Below are positions 43,741-54,290 of a stretch of DNA of 64,000 nucleotides, one piece after another. The notes under the pieces were generated by a model. The model was not told where the DNA came from. It made no database searches and saw only the letters and a list, made by a program, of their open reading frames with translations. The stretch covers positions 2,046,001-2,110,000 of the forward strand of contig JAPFBL010000103.1 of assembly GCA_026182355.1 (NCBI GenBank), in the 5' to 3' direction. Made by a program: the position numbers and the translations under genes. This stretch comes from Hermatobates lingyangjiaoensis (taxonomy: Eukaryota > Arthropoda > Insecta > Hemiptera > Hermatobatidae). Every line of letters starts with the position of its first letter. Within the stretch, counting starts at the first letter, position 1.

Positions 43741-45448
43741 TACTCTCTTTCATATTGAGTCTAATTTGATAAACCATTAATAATGTTTATAGCATTTGAT
43801 CTATTAAATTTAATAATGGAGATTCAGTAATATTTCTTACAACATCAATATATATAGTTCTTTATTCATATCATGTATCCCATTATTTATTTGTAAAAAT
43901 AAGGTGCTATTTTATCCAACTCTAATGACTAAGTATTAATGTTGTTTGGCATGCAATTTGATTTATTTATAGGTCTGATCTATATATTTGATAACAACAT
44001 TTACAGGTTATTTTCCTAAATACCGCTTGACTCAATATACGGTAATATATGGATGAGTTAATCAGGAAGCCTATATATAATTTCGCCTTTCAATAAATTG
44101 TGAGTTTGGTTGCCTAGGATTCATATGGCTTATCCAAATTGTTAGTTAATACTCGTATGTTTGAGTATTCTAATTTGTAAAATTTCAGACAGTGATATTA
44201 AACAGAATGTAGTTTCTAATTAGTAAATTAAAGAGTTCAATATGAAGGGAAAGTGTAAATTGATTAGTCTTGTTTGTAAAGTCACATTTTACTAATATAA
44301 CTCAACCTTATCTTTTAAAGTGTCTGCTAGAGCTGTTTAATTTGTCTATCCATTTAACTATGACCACCTCCATACAGTTAATTAAGTTATGTATGTTTGA
44401 TTATAGTTTTCAATTTTGAAAATAAATTTTATAAACAAAAATTTGGTCTTCCTATGGGCCTCCACTTGTCACAGATTCACAAATGTCTTGTCTTTCTGAA
44501 TTAAATATTGATTGCTTTTAAAGATTTTTGGTAGAGTATCTAAAAATTTTTGATTCTGAAGAAATACTTACTTGCAAGTATATAACTTCCCAAATTAGAT
44601 AGAACATTTTATACTATGTTTCCGGAGTCTATAGTGACTGTGGATGTTACAAGAGCAAATCATAAGGTATCGGTGAAAAAGTCCATGCAACTATCGAATA
44701 AGTAAATTTGTCGTAAGTCAAGATTAAAGAAACAGAAAATATGACTACTATAATCCAGAGTAAAAACACGTCAATTAACTGTACTTTAAATTACGAAGCA
44801 TAAAGAACAAGGGAGCAAAGGTTAAAATTCAATTAATTTTCACAAATTTCGTTTCTTGTCATCAGTCTCATTAAATTAGTTTGTAAAAAATTAATTACAG
44901 AAATTCTTCTGCAGTACTAAGTCAACATCCATAATTACCTTTTTAAATATTGAATAATGAAGTTTACGTTATTTATCACTTGATGTTTAATAAGTAACTG
45001 AATGACTACAGAAATATGGAATAGTGTTCATTCAAGTTACTGTAAGTAATACTATCAAAGTAACAGAAGAGGAATTACATGGATCAAGGAGTGAAAGAGT
45101 TGAATTGAATGAATGAACTATATTAATGCTCTAGATTTGACAAGAGTTATAATGCAGTAATGAATTTCTAGTACAATAGCCCTCGCTTCGAACATGAATT
45201 AAAATTGGACCAATGCAGAGTTAGTTTGTATATGACCTGCAAACTCGTGAATTATTATACTAAACGACTTCAAAATCATTAACATTTTGCTTTCGTTGTT
45301 AAAAAAGGCCAGGAAGTATATTCAGATAACTTTTAATTATACCAAAGTAAACATGACAAAGTAAACAGACAAGTAAGGGAAGACGGCGATTTGTCTATAT
45401 CAATTGTGATATTTCAGATTTCATTTATGTAATACTATTAAATTAGTA
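43741..45448. other. AT-rich non-coding DNA
   Basis: Nothing recognised. Confidence 0.5.
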
Positions 45449-46217
45449 CAGTGGAACCTCTACATACGAGCTACCCAACTTACGAGAAACTCGAGATACG
45501 AGAGGTCTTTCGAGCAAAAATCTTGCTCTACATACGAGAGAAAATCCAAGTTACGAGAATTTCCAAATGAGTGTACATGGAGTGGATTTCAAGGCAAGCC
45601 ATGGCTGGTTTGAGAAATTCAAGAAGAGGACAGGCATCCACTCTACTAGTCGTGCTACAACTCTTTTTAATGACACTTGCCTTACACATTTCCGTAACAT
45701 TTTGAAAGGGAGGCAGAGACAAACCTCCTTGGATAAGTTTTTCTTCAAAAGACCTATAGAAAGTGAAAGTGTTACGATTCCAGCTAAAAGGGCAAAAGAA
45801 AGCGAAGAAAAGTAAAAAATGATACAGTAATGTTAAAAAGCAAAAAAAAAGCAGAAAAAAGTGCATAAATAAATTAGTGCCGTAAAAAAAATTAGTTTTT
45901 CATAAAGTTAACTTTAATTTTAATTGGAAGTGCTCATAATAAATGCTCATAATAAACTCGCATTTTATTTCGTTAATATCATATTATTCATCTTATTACT
46001 GTATTTTTATGTTCAGTCACTATTTGAATGTGTTTTTAGTAATCAGGAAGATGTGTTCATAGTTATTTAGGGTTAACTTGAATGATTTTGGGAGGCCGGG
46101 AACAAATTAATTGGTTTTGAGTTATTTCTTATGGGAAACATTCGCTCTAGATACGAGAAATTCTAGATACGAGCACGATCCGGGAACGAATTAATCTCGT
46201 ATGTAGAGGTTCCACTG
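45449..46217 (+). mobile_element. Tigger/pogo-type element, internally deleted
   Basis: The ends are perfect 22-bp inverted repeats beginning CAGTGGAACCTCTACATACG. The left flank is TA; the right flank reads TG, a mutated TA. Subterminal TACGAGA motifs recur inside both ends, likely transposase binding sites. At 769 bp it is far shorter than an autonomous Tigger (over 2 kb). Confidence 0.93.
45567..45815 (+). pseudogene. Tigger transposase remnant: HTH joined to C-terminus
   Basis: Open for 82 codons. Residues 1-25 (FKASHGWFEKFKKRTGIHS) match the CENP-B/Tigger DNA-binding helix-turn-helix. Residues from about 35 (CLTHFRNILKGRQRQTSLDK) match the extreme C-terminus of Tigger-like transposases, with a basic KRAK tail. 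The whole DDE catalytic domain between them is gone, yet the join is in frame. It may be translatable as a small DNA-binding peptide. More likely it is a by-product of the deletion. Confidence 0.85.
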
Positions 46218-46379
46218 TGTTTGTACTTAAGCACAATGAACTACTCTCTCATGCTGCTACTATGGTGAAGCATTAAACAGAGTTTCATTCTAACGAAGAG
46301 CAGTTTGTATTTCATACTTCATTATGATCTATCAAATGGTGTTGCATTTTGACAAAGAATTGGTTAAACACAGACTTAT

Positions 46380-46576
46380 ACTTTATATAACAAGATTTTA
46401 CATAAACACGTGAAATAACTATCAATGATCAAACCACAACTTTCAAACCGTAACAAGCGGTCTTCTTCAGAGTCAACTGACAGTTGAGTTTTTGACTCTG
46501 AAGAAGACCGCTTGTTAAGGTTTGAAAGATCTTAGTATTTTTCCCCCACTTCATATTGTGGTTTGATCATTGATAT
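46380..46576. repeat. FB1 foldback element, two arms
   Basis: Outer edge ACATAAACACGTGAAATAAC. The right arm has CTGAAGA (CTGACGA in other copies), A, GACCG/CGGTT-type stem (one base changed) and GAAAG, then ATTGTGGTTTGATCATTGAT. The left arm is shortened between the edge and the core. Confidence 0.8.
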
Positions 46577-47534
46577 ATTTTATGTTAGAGTTATGGTTAT
46601 ATTGCATATCAGATATAAGTTTCTCTGTAACACTATTAAGTATTTAGGATACATACAAACAAACAAAAAGAGCAAACACATTGACGACTTAAGTATAGAT
46701 AAAGCAAAAAAATACTTCTTAGTTGTTTTAACAATCCTAGGGTTTTTTTTCTAATTACAAATTCTGTCAGTTTCAAACCATTTCTGACCACTGATACTGC
46801 AATGTTTAATTAAAGAAAATTAACGTCTCTTGAAAGCAATTTAGCTGTTAATATCTGAATATTCTAGTTGATTGATATGTAATTAATAATAATATTATGA
46901 GATAAATGATGAGTAATAACAATTAAAATTTGAATTGACTTCAAGTTTTAATAAATTTGAGATCAATTACAATTATTACGTTGGTTTCTATACTATGTTT
47001 TAATATTTTTTACAATGAATAATGTAAATCCTTTTTAGACCATAAAACGTTTCTTTCTTTATTTTTTCATTTTTAAAAAATCATTTGACTGGTTTTTGAT
47101 TGATACACATAAAATAAATTAGAAGACGAAAGGGATTTGTTAAAAATTTGAAATCGCCCTGTGTTAATGTAGCAATACTTTGATGTTATTTCCGCTTAGT
47201 TGGATATTTTGAAGCATCTTTTCTTTTTCCCCGTTTATTAATCACTCTCTGTATATATATCATTCTCTGAATGTCTGTATCTTCACTAGCCATTCACAAC
47301 TCATATCTGTTCTTTGTTTATTCACCTAGAAATCAATATCAACTGATTTCTGTGTTTTTTCTAACTGTAATTTAAAACCATTATAACTGATTTCCCGGTT
47401 TCTTCTTTTATTAAGTTCAAAATACTAGATATTGATTTTTGTTTCCTAAATGTCCACTAACCATTATGATTTAAACTACTTTCCCAGTTATTATAACTGT
47501 TATTTAAAATAATTTTAAGCTGCCACTGTTTGAT
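46577..47534. other. AT-rich non-coding DNA
   Basis: Nothing recognised. Confidence 0.5.
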
Positions 47535-47765
47535 GCATCATGCTCATATTAAACCAAAAATTGGGTCCTGTTATGTAGATGAGCCCTACTGTGTTTGCGC
47601 ACCATTACTTCATGGGAAAGTCACATTTATGGCCAAAATGGGTTTTTAGTTAGTAGTGCTTATTTTTGTAGTGCTGCAAAAGTAAAATAAATAAAATGCT
47701 ACATATAGAGTGTTGAAACTTTGGAACGTTGTTGGAAACGCATGAGTTTACAATATTAATGATAT
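47535..47765 (+). repeat. Very diverged X-module relative
   Basis: The order of landmarks follows the X module: CAAAAATTGGGTCCTGTTATG, CCCTACTGTGTTTG, TCATGGGAAAGTCAC, GGCCAAAA, then AGAGTGTTGAAACTTTGG. X copies read AAAAATGGGCCCCAT, CCCTATTGTTTGGG, ATGATGGGAAAGTCAC, TGCCAAAAA and AGAGTTTTGAAATTTTG. Similarity is weak but colinear over more than 150 bp. Confidence 0.5.
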
Positions 47766-49574
47766 AAGTTGTAATTATATTAATGATATTGAGTTGCATT
47801 TAAATTAACTCAATTTTGAAAACAAAATTCCAAGTTAATGTAAGTAAATCCAAAAGTATACCATCTTGTATGTTAATCTAATTTGAGTTTTTAAGTTTTA
47901 ATATATATTTGACATTTGACAGCAATCAAAATTTTCTGGCATTTTGTTCATAGAATATTCTGATCTTATTTGGTACTCTTTATTTTTGATCCTTCGGCAG
48001 CTGTATGCTTTGCCTGGTTCTATTCTTTTTGGTTATTTTGACTGGAGACTGTATAATATATATCATCCACTAAAATATACAAAAACTATCTTCAAAGAAG
48101 GTTTTGATAATAATTTTACCCATTGATCTATTAGATATCTTTATTCTTGAAGCTGAAAGGAGATGCAAGAACGGTAAAGATTACCATCGATTAAGCATTA
48201 AACAATCATACTCATACATGATATGATCTTACTTTTTATTACATCTTGCTGATGCCTTCTGACATAAGGTATCTATGATGCTCATGCACTGGTCATAGTA
48301 GATGATTGTTACCTCACAATAGATTGAAGGAAGGAAGAATACAAACTCTACTGATGATACCGAATAGTAGTATAATTAAAGTACAATCTACGGACAATAC
48401 GACTTATGAGTTGGATCAATGTGAGACTCTCTCAAAAGTACAATTACTCCCTGATGATCAGAAGACCGTGTTACCAACCAATCTAAAAAATACCTGACTG
48501 GAAGACGCCAAATAAGAAATTATCAATAGCCAGCGATATTGAAAACAAAAAAAATTATATTTATCAAATTATAAAAAAAAATTCTTAATAAATGTACTCA
48601 TGTCTATTAAAAACAATGCTTCTCAAACACAAATTCTTCTCAGATTACATCAAATTTATTGAAAAAAATGAAAAGGAGTAAGATCTCTTGTCTGAGAAAG
48701 CATTCTTCTCTTTCATTCCCATCACACAAGATGATAACAACCCGAAGAAGAGCACTATGATCCAAAACACGTTTGTTTTCACACAACATTAGTACTTGGC
48801 AAGTTATTTTATTTTTTCCCAACTATTTGAATTCTCTATAAGTCACTAATTTCAATACTTTTTGAATATTTGCATTTTTTAACATTTCTTATAATGTCTA
48901 GGTTTTTTTTTTAAATTCAATATTATTTAATATGAATATAATAAATACTATTTCAATATTTTTAAAATAACTTATTTATTTTATTAAATGATTTGAACCT
49001 GAGATAGGAAATATTACTAGTTACCGTCAATTATATTGTGTTAGAAATATTGCATTTTCATAAGAATAAATCAAATCCTATTTGCAAATGTTCCTCAGAG
49101 GAATTTAAAACCTGATCTAAAAACATTCAAGGCAGAGAAAAGTTCTATTTGTATGTATATGAGGACGAAACAGCGCAAAAAATAACGGAGAAGTTTGGGA
49201 AGGGAGAAGCAATAAACCAGCCCCTCAGATCTTTTTAACATCTTTCCTAAAGGGACTATACAGGATTTATTGTTAAAGAAATCTATATATCTATATGAAA
49301 ATCGTGTGATCCAACCAACGGTAAAAACGAGACTAAGGCTGTTATCCTTCATAAAACTAACATGAGAGTTAAGACTACCAGAATAAATTCTAGTTAACTA
49401 TAATAAAATTTAATTTGCTCACTTGCATGAGTATACTAGAATTTATATAAAGTCGCTACCAACATAAAATCATCTCTAATACAACTGATTTACACTCACA
49501 TCACATTTCACAGATAAAATAAAATATGAAGAAACAATTGGTACGTCATATTTTTTGTATGTGTGCATGTAGTA
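47766..49574. other. AT-rich non-coding DNA
   Basis: Short frames at 47944, 48306, 48640 and 49095 lack splice context or recognisable motifs. Confidence 0.45.
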
Positions 49575-49579
49575 GACAA

Positions 49580-49795
49580 ACGCATTTCATATTGTGGTTT
49601 GATCAGTGAATATATATGTGTGAATGGAAAAAATCAGGTCACACAGTTATAACGAAAGCAGAAAATAACGAAAGTAAAAGCCTTCTGATTGTAAACTTTT
49701 CATTTCATAAACATAAAAAGGAATACAATTTTGTTTTTCAAGAAGTGATTCATCATTAGCTTAGAGGACCAAACCAAAAACTGGTGTAGTGTGTT
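49580..49795 (+). repeat. FB1 edge plus R-family repeat, 5' part
   Basis: CATATTGTGGTTTGATCAGTGA (FB1 edge) leads through ATATATATGTG into R sequence: AAATCAGG, ACACAGTTATAACGAAAG, AATAACGAAAGTAAAA, TTAGAGGACCAAACC. The same FB1-then-R arrangement occurs at 51109-51660. Confidence 0.7.
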
Positions 49796-50109
49796 TATGT
49801 GTATATGCGTGGCTGCGTGTATATATGTGTATGTCTATATATCATATACCTGTACTTGATCCATATAGATCCTTGAAAAATAAAACTTTTGCAAATAATA
49901 GAACTAATTATGAATAATTATTTCATAATACTGAGCCCCTGCGAAATTCTATTAAAAGTACTAGTAAAAATGTACATTTGATTTTTATCCATTCACCTTG
50001 ACTTTTGGGCTTTGCATTATTGAAAATTTTATGTAATTATATATAATTATATTGAGTAAATATTGATGTTTAGAAAATATATTGGTTAAATATATTGATA
50101 TTTTCAAAA

Positions 50110-50345
50110 AAAATATATAATTTTTCGTTTCAAGAAGTGACCCATCTTTAGTTTTGAAGACGTAACCAAGGAATGTTGTAAAGAAGCTTCAAATGACAAA
50201 AACAAATATCATTACCAATCGTTATTAGAAATCATATAATAAACGAGTTCCAAGGGATACGGCTTAGTCGAATTACAAAAGTCAAATTATCTACCCCGTC
50301 CAATCACGGGTAATATAACAAATGAACATTCCAAATATGTTGATA
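50110..50345 (+). repeat. R-family repeat, 3' part
   Basis: CGTTTCAAGAAGTGACCCATC, GCTTAGTCGAATTACAAAAG and CTACCCCGTCCAATCACGGG match the second half of the R copy at 51303-51660. Confidence 0.7.
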
Positions 50346-50820
50346 TTTAAATATAAGTACATACTGAAAAAGAGTGATATATACTTTTATAAATATTTCT
50401 CTGGAGTTGGCCAATTTTACGAGTTTTAATCAGACTATTCAATCCGAGGTTTCATTTAAAACCTTTCACATAGGTGTATAATACAAAATAATATAAGAAA
50501 TGGGATAAGTTTCTCTATTATCATGTAAATTTTTCATTTAGTGGTCTAACATTGTTCTATCATTATAACTCTGATACTTGATTTAACAGGTTTACGAATA
50601 AAATATCCCTGTCTTTTTTTAAAAAAAACTTTTAGTATTATGAAAACAAAGTTTAGATAGAAAATTGTGATAGAGTTAGAAGTTTAGGTATAAATATTAA
50701 AAAGCATCATGGTCACAGGTTAATCAATATATCCATTCTTCTGATAAAACGAAGCACTAGAATAGAACGTTTTCATAAAAAAAACTTGAATGTGTTTTAG
50801 ATCATAACTAATCTGTGAAA

Positions 50821-51080
50821 TGAGCCGCTTATTTTGAAAGTGGCCTAATTCCATTTATGTTAAAATCGAGATATTTAAGGGTTTGCGTTTTACAAAATTT
50901 AAAAATATTGTCATTTTATTTATCAACTAATTTTTGTTATAAAAAAACTTAGTAATTTTAAATAAATTTTGTACAATTTGCTGCAAAAGGTAAAGATAAC
51001 GTAAAAAATGTAATTATTTAAATAGCTAGCTTAATTTTTTTGGAAAATGGAATTAGGCCACTTTCAAAATAAACGGCTCA
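50821..51080. mobile_element. 260-bp MITE with 36-bp terminal inverted repeats
   Basis: Both ends start TGAGCCG and continue TTATTTTGAAAGTGGCCTAA. The 36-bp arms differ at one base. The interior is AT-rich and non-coding. No clear target duplication flanks it (AAA on both sides at most). High end identity suggests recent activity. I do not recognise the superfamily. Confidence 0.85.
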
Positions 51081-51108
51081 AATATAGTTTATGTGATTAT
51101 ATATTTAT

Positions 51109-51267
51109 AACAAGATTTCACAGAAACACGTGAAATAACAAGCAATGATGAAACCACAATATGAAATGGGAAAAAAGACTAAGATCTTTCAACCGTAAGA
51201 AGCGGTCTTCGTCAGAGTCGGGTTGGGTTGTCAGAGTTGGGTTTTTGACTCTGACGAAGACTGTCAA
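51109..51267. repeat. FB1 foldback element, right arm truncated
   Basis: Edge ACAGAAACACGTGAAATAAC, mirror core in the left arm, a slightly expanded centre (GGGTTGGGTTGTCAGAGTTGGG), then CTGACGAAGACTG and a break. It lies about 30 bp after the MITE and about 35 bp before the R copy. Confidence 0.8.
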
Positions 51268-51302
51268 AAAATTTTTCAAAACTGTAATTAATGATTTTAC
51301 CA

Positions 51303-51660
51303 TATATGTGAATGTGAAAAATCAGGCTACACAGTTATAACGAAAGAAGAAAATAACGAAAGTAAAAACCTTACTGATTGTAAGTTTTTCATTTCATAAA
51401 AAATAAAAAGGAATACAATTTTGTTTTTCAATTAGTGATCCATCATTAGCTGAGAGGACCAAACCAAAAAGTGTGGTGTAGATGAGCTTGAAGAGAAAAA
51501 AATAGATATATCTTCAGAGAGCATTATTAGATATAAGAATATACAGCTTAGTCATATTACAAAAGCTAAACTGTCTACTCCGTCCAATAACAGCATAGGT
51601 CGTGAATCATAAATGTATAACTAATGAACTTTCCAAACATGTGGAAAAATATTTTAGTAG
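51303..51660 (+). repeat. R-family repeat, most complete copy
   Basis: Covers both halves seen at 49618 and 50110, ending CTACTCCGTCCAATAACAGC and TGAACTTTCCAAACATGTGG. No terminal inverted repeats or frame, so the class is unknown. Confidence 0.7.
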
Positions 51661-52087
51661 TATTGCATTCATGGTAATGAATTTCATGTAAATAATTCAT
51701 TTCACTTTAAAGAGACTTTAACTAATTAAGTACCATGAATATAATGATTTTTTTTTAAAATTTTGGATTAAATTTTACTTAAATACTGTTATATATAGTT
51801 TTTGAAATAATAGACACAGAGAAATAAATTTGAACCCCACTTACTATTTCAAAGATAAAATTTGTACATTTTTTCGACCAAAATAATTATCTGGGAGTTA
51901 ATCTTTATTTTACGTGAAAAATGGTTGAGGATAGACAAAAAAGCTAAGAAATAGACTTAAGATTCACATAGTATTGAAAAACACTGTCATCTCCTGAGGC
52001 GCAGATACTGATGACTTCGTTAAACCCAAATTTTGTGCCTATAAGGTGGTATTTGTTCTATGAAAATCCTGTGTTGGTATCTTCTTT
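51661..52087. other. AT-rich non-coding DNA
   Basis: Nothing recognised. Confidence 0.5.
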
Positions 52088-52890
52088 TTATTATTATTAT
52101 TATTATTATTTGAGGGTGACTACAGCACTGCGTTTTAAAAACTATTGTACTTCTCTTCTTCTGTTCTAAAGTACCCCAGCAGTTAGCTTTAACACCTCCA
52201 AGAAGCTCAGCACTTTTGCTGGTTCCAGCGGTAAAAGTTTTTCTTGTTGAGTGTCCCGAAGCACCTACCTCTGAGGATGCAAAGTTGTCTTACAGCCAGT
52301 CAGCAGGTGCAACGGTGTTTCTTCCTCTTTTTTTCAGAATCTGCATAAACCATCAATGATAATGTCCTTTTAGGCTCCATACGTTTCGGGAGAAAGTAAC
52401 TTCCTTTCTCCTTCTTTGGGATGGTCTTCTTCGGGTCGTTAGGTGCACTTGTGAGAGGTTGACTCCCACTAGTTAGCGCTTTTTGATTATCTGCGCTTCC
52501 GGATGATGGTCTTCGGACTTCCTTCTCCTTAGTATTATACAGGTGAAAATCCCTGTATGTCTATCGGTGGTAGTTTCTCCGCTCCGGCAGAGCACCGCAT
52601 ACCGGGGTAAGGCAATTTACTCAAAGGGTTCGCCTGGTACCCTTGAGTCTCCGATCATAATACGCCTGTATCATCCATCCTTCGCCACGGATCGCACTTT
52701 GGATTGGGGCTGAGATAAAAGGAGGGGTTTGGGGATTAGGAAGGAAGTGAAACGAAGTTGGTCAGGTCCAGCTTCTGATCACCTTCTTCTTCTCTTTCAT
52801 TTGTCCTAGCATATAACAGGATAACAGGGTAGTCTCTTGAAGGCCGAAAGTTGGAGTTGAGTGTTAGAGGCTATTAGATGCGCTTAATCA
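52088..52890 (-). mobile_element. Probable 3' end of a non-LTR retroelement, (AAT)n tail
   Basis: A GC-rich 0.8-kb block in AT-rich DNA. On the minus strand it ends GTAGTCACCCTC followed by seven or eight AAT units and then A-rich sequence, a 3' tail typical of some LINEs. GTACCAGGCGAACCC and ACCGGGGTATGCGG-like segments near 52600-52650 look like structured UTR. No reverse-transcriptase motif is seen, so this is a truncated copy or a SINE-like derivative. The 5' limit is uncertain. Confidence 0.5.
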
Positions 52891-53179
52891 CTCCATTACC
52901 ACACCTTGTTATTATCTTAACTCTTATATAAATTATATTTGTGTTGAAGATAATTTTACTGCTTCGAATACAGTAGACATTCAATATCTTATGACTGTAC
53001 GCAGTATATGTATGTATGAGTTACAGTAGCCTGTAATTCGTCACAATGGCTTGCGATATTACTTTATGTTCGAAGAGTACATAAGGTCTTGAGTAGTAAA
53101 GCAAAATAATATAAAATAACACTAATATCACATAACTAATATCACATACTATGTGTACAATAAGATGTGTCTTATCTCG
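52891..53179. other. AT-rich non-coding DNA
   Basis: Nothing recognised. Confidence 0.5.
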
Positions 53180-53562
53180 ACACATATATTGAAAACTTAT
53201 TTCCTTTTTTATCGAGGTTTGGTCTAGCTTCAAACAAAACAACACCTTTAAGCCGACGTTTCGTCTATATGGAATGTTTGTAAAACTGTTGCTAGGAGCA
53301 GGACTATAGGCTAATTTCAATATATCGGTTATATAGTTAGTTCCTTGCAATAGTAAAAAATACTAAGTTAGTTACGTATATTACTTAAATAATGTAAATT
53401 AAAAATATTTTTTTGTAATTTAATTAAATTCTGTAATGATGTAGCCCTGAAGATGTCTAAAAATGTGGATGAAATGTTGACTTAAAGGTGTTGTCTTGTT
53501 TGAAACAAGACCAAACCTCTATAGAAAAGAAAATAAGTGTCATATATATATATATATATACA
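53180..53562. repeat. FB2 foldback element, second copy, then (TA)n
   Basis: The arms share AGGTTTGGTCTAGCTTCAAAC and ACACCTTTAAGCCGACG with their complements. Right-arm core: CTGAAGA (53447-53453), T, stem GTCT/GGAT (allowing G-T pairs), GAAA. The left arm keeps AGAC-GAAACGTCGGC but has lost the CTGAAGA half. A (TA)n tract follows at 53541-53561. Confidence 0.8.
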
Positions 53563-53574
53563 CTTTTTCGTTGG

Positions 53575-53800
53575 AAATACGATCCAAAACGGACAAATAT
53601 AGTTCAATATAGACAAAGAAACATAGAGAAATCAAAAGAACACACTTACAGTCTCTAATTTTTGGATTTCACGGATTTCAGGATTTCGGATTTCAGGAGA
53701 ATTCCTGAAGACGGTTCAAACCGAAAATTAAAGACTGTAAGTGTATTCTTTTGATTTCTCTATGTTTCTTTGTCTATATTGAACCATATATATATATGCA
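53575..53800. repeat. FB4 foldback, two arms, then (TA)n
   Basis: Left part: CACTTACAGTCTCTAATTTT with a scrambled core (GGATTTC repeated). Right part: CTGAAGA (53705-53711), C, stem GGTT/AACC, GAAA (53723-53726), then ACTGTAAGTG. The outer text AAACATAGAGAAATC and GATTTCTCTATGTTTC mirror each other. Confidence 0.8.
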
Positions 53801-53986
53801 ATTAAAAGAAACGGTCTAGCGGACTTTTTTAAATAAAATAAATTCAAAACGAAGGAAACACACAGAAAGACACAGACATAACTCACATCGATATTTCGAC
53901 CATCGTCGTCATCAGAAGGTGTGAAGAGCGAAGAGCCCCGCAGGAAGGCAGGGCGGTGATATATATATATATATATATATATATAG
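53801..53986 (-). repeat. FB6 element with the best core, then (TA)n
   Basis: On the minus strand: CTGATGA (53909-53915), C, stem GAC-GATG-GTC, GAAA (53894-53897), then TATCGATGTGAG. Upstream on that strand is a GC-rich CCTTCCTGCGGGGCTCTTCG. It is bounded by (TA)n on both sides. Confidence 0.75.
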
Positions 53987-54170
53987 TTTTTCGATGAAAC
54001 TACAATCCGAAACGGTCAAATATAGCTCAATGTACGAGTACATAAAAAACATAGAAAAATTAAAAGCGCACATTTACAGTCCCTAATTTTGGTTTGGACT
54101 GTCTTCAGGAGAGATAAGAGAGGGAAGCACACTGGTTCAGAGATGGCTGGAGACGAACAATGTTGCACCA
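53987..54170 (-). repeat. FB4 element, diverged copy
   Basis: Reads TTTTTCGATGAAACTACAATCC, AACATAGAAAAATTAAAAG, ACAGTCCCTAATTTTGG. The minus-strand core is CTGAAGA, C, AGTC..., with a weakened stem and AAAA replacing GAAA. Confidence 0.65.
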
Positions 54171-54174
54171 TATG

Positions 54175-54290
54175 TATATATATATAAATCAAGGTTTCAT
54201 AATAAACACGTGAAACAACAATCAACGTTTCAAACACAATTAGAATCGAGTTACCACAATATATCCATGCACCTCTATATATATACATAA
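54175..54290 (-). repeat. FB1 edge fragment between (TA)n tracts
   Basis: TTTCATAATAAACACGTGAAAC and AACAATCAACG match the FB1 edge. The core is missing. It is the last link in a chain of elements joined by short TA runs from 53180 to 54290. Confidence 0.6.

Noticed and set aside
47535..47765. Conserved single-copy element
   Set aside because: I first read it as a unique conserved block. Its landmarks follow the X repeat in order, so a diverged repeat copy is more likely.
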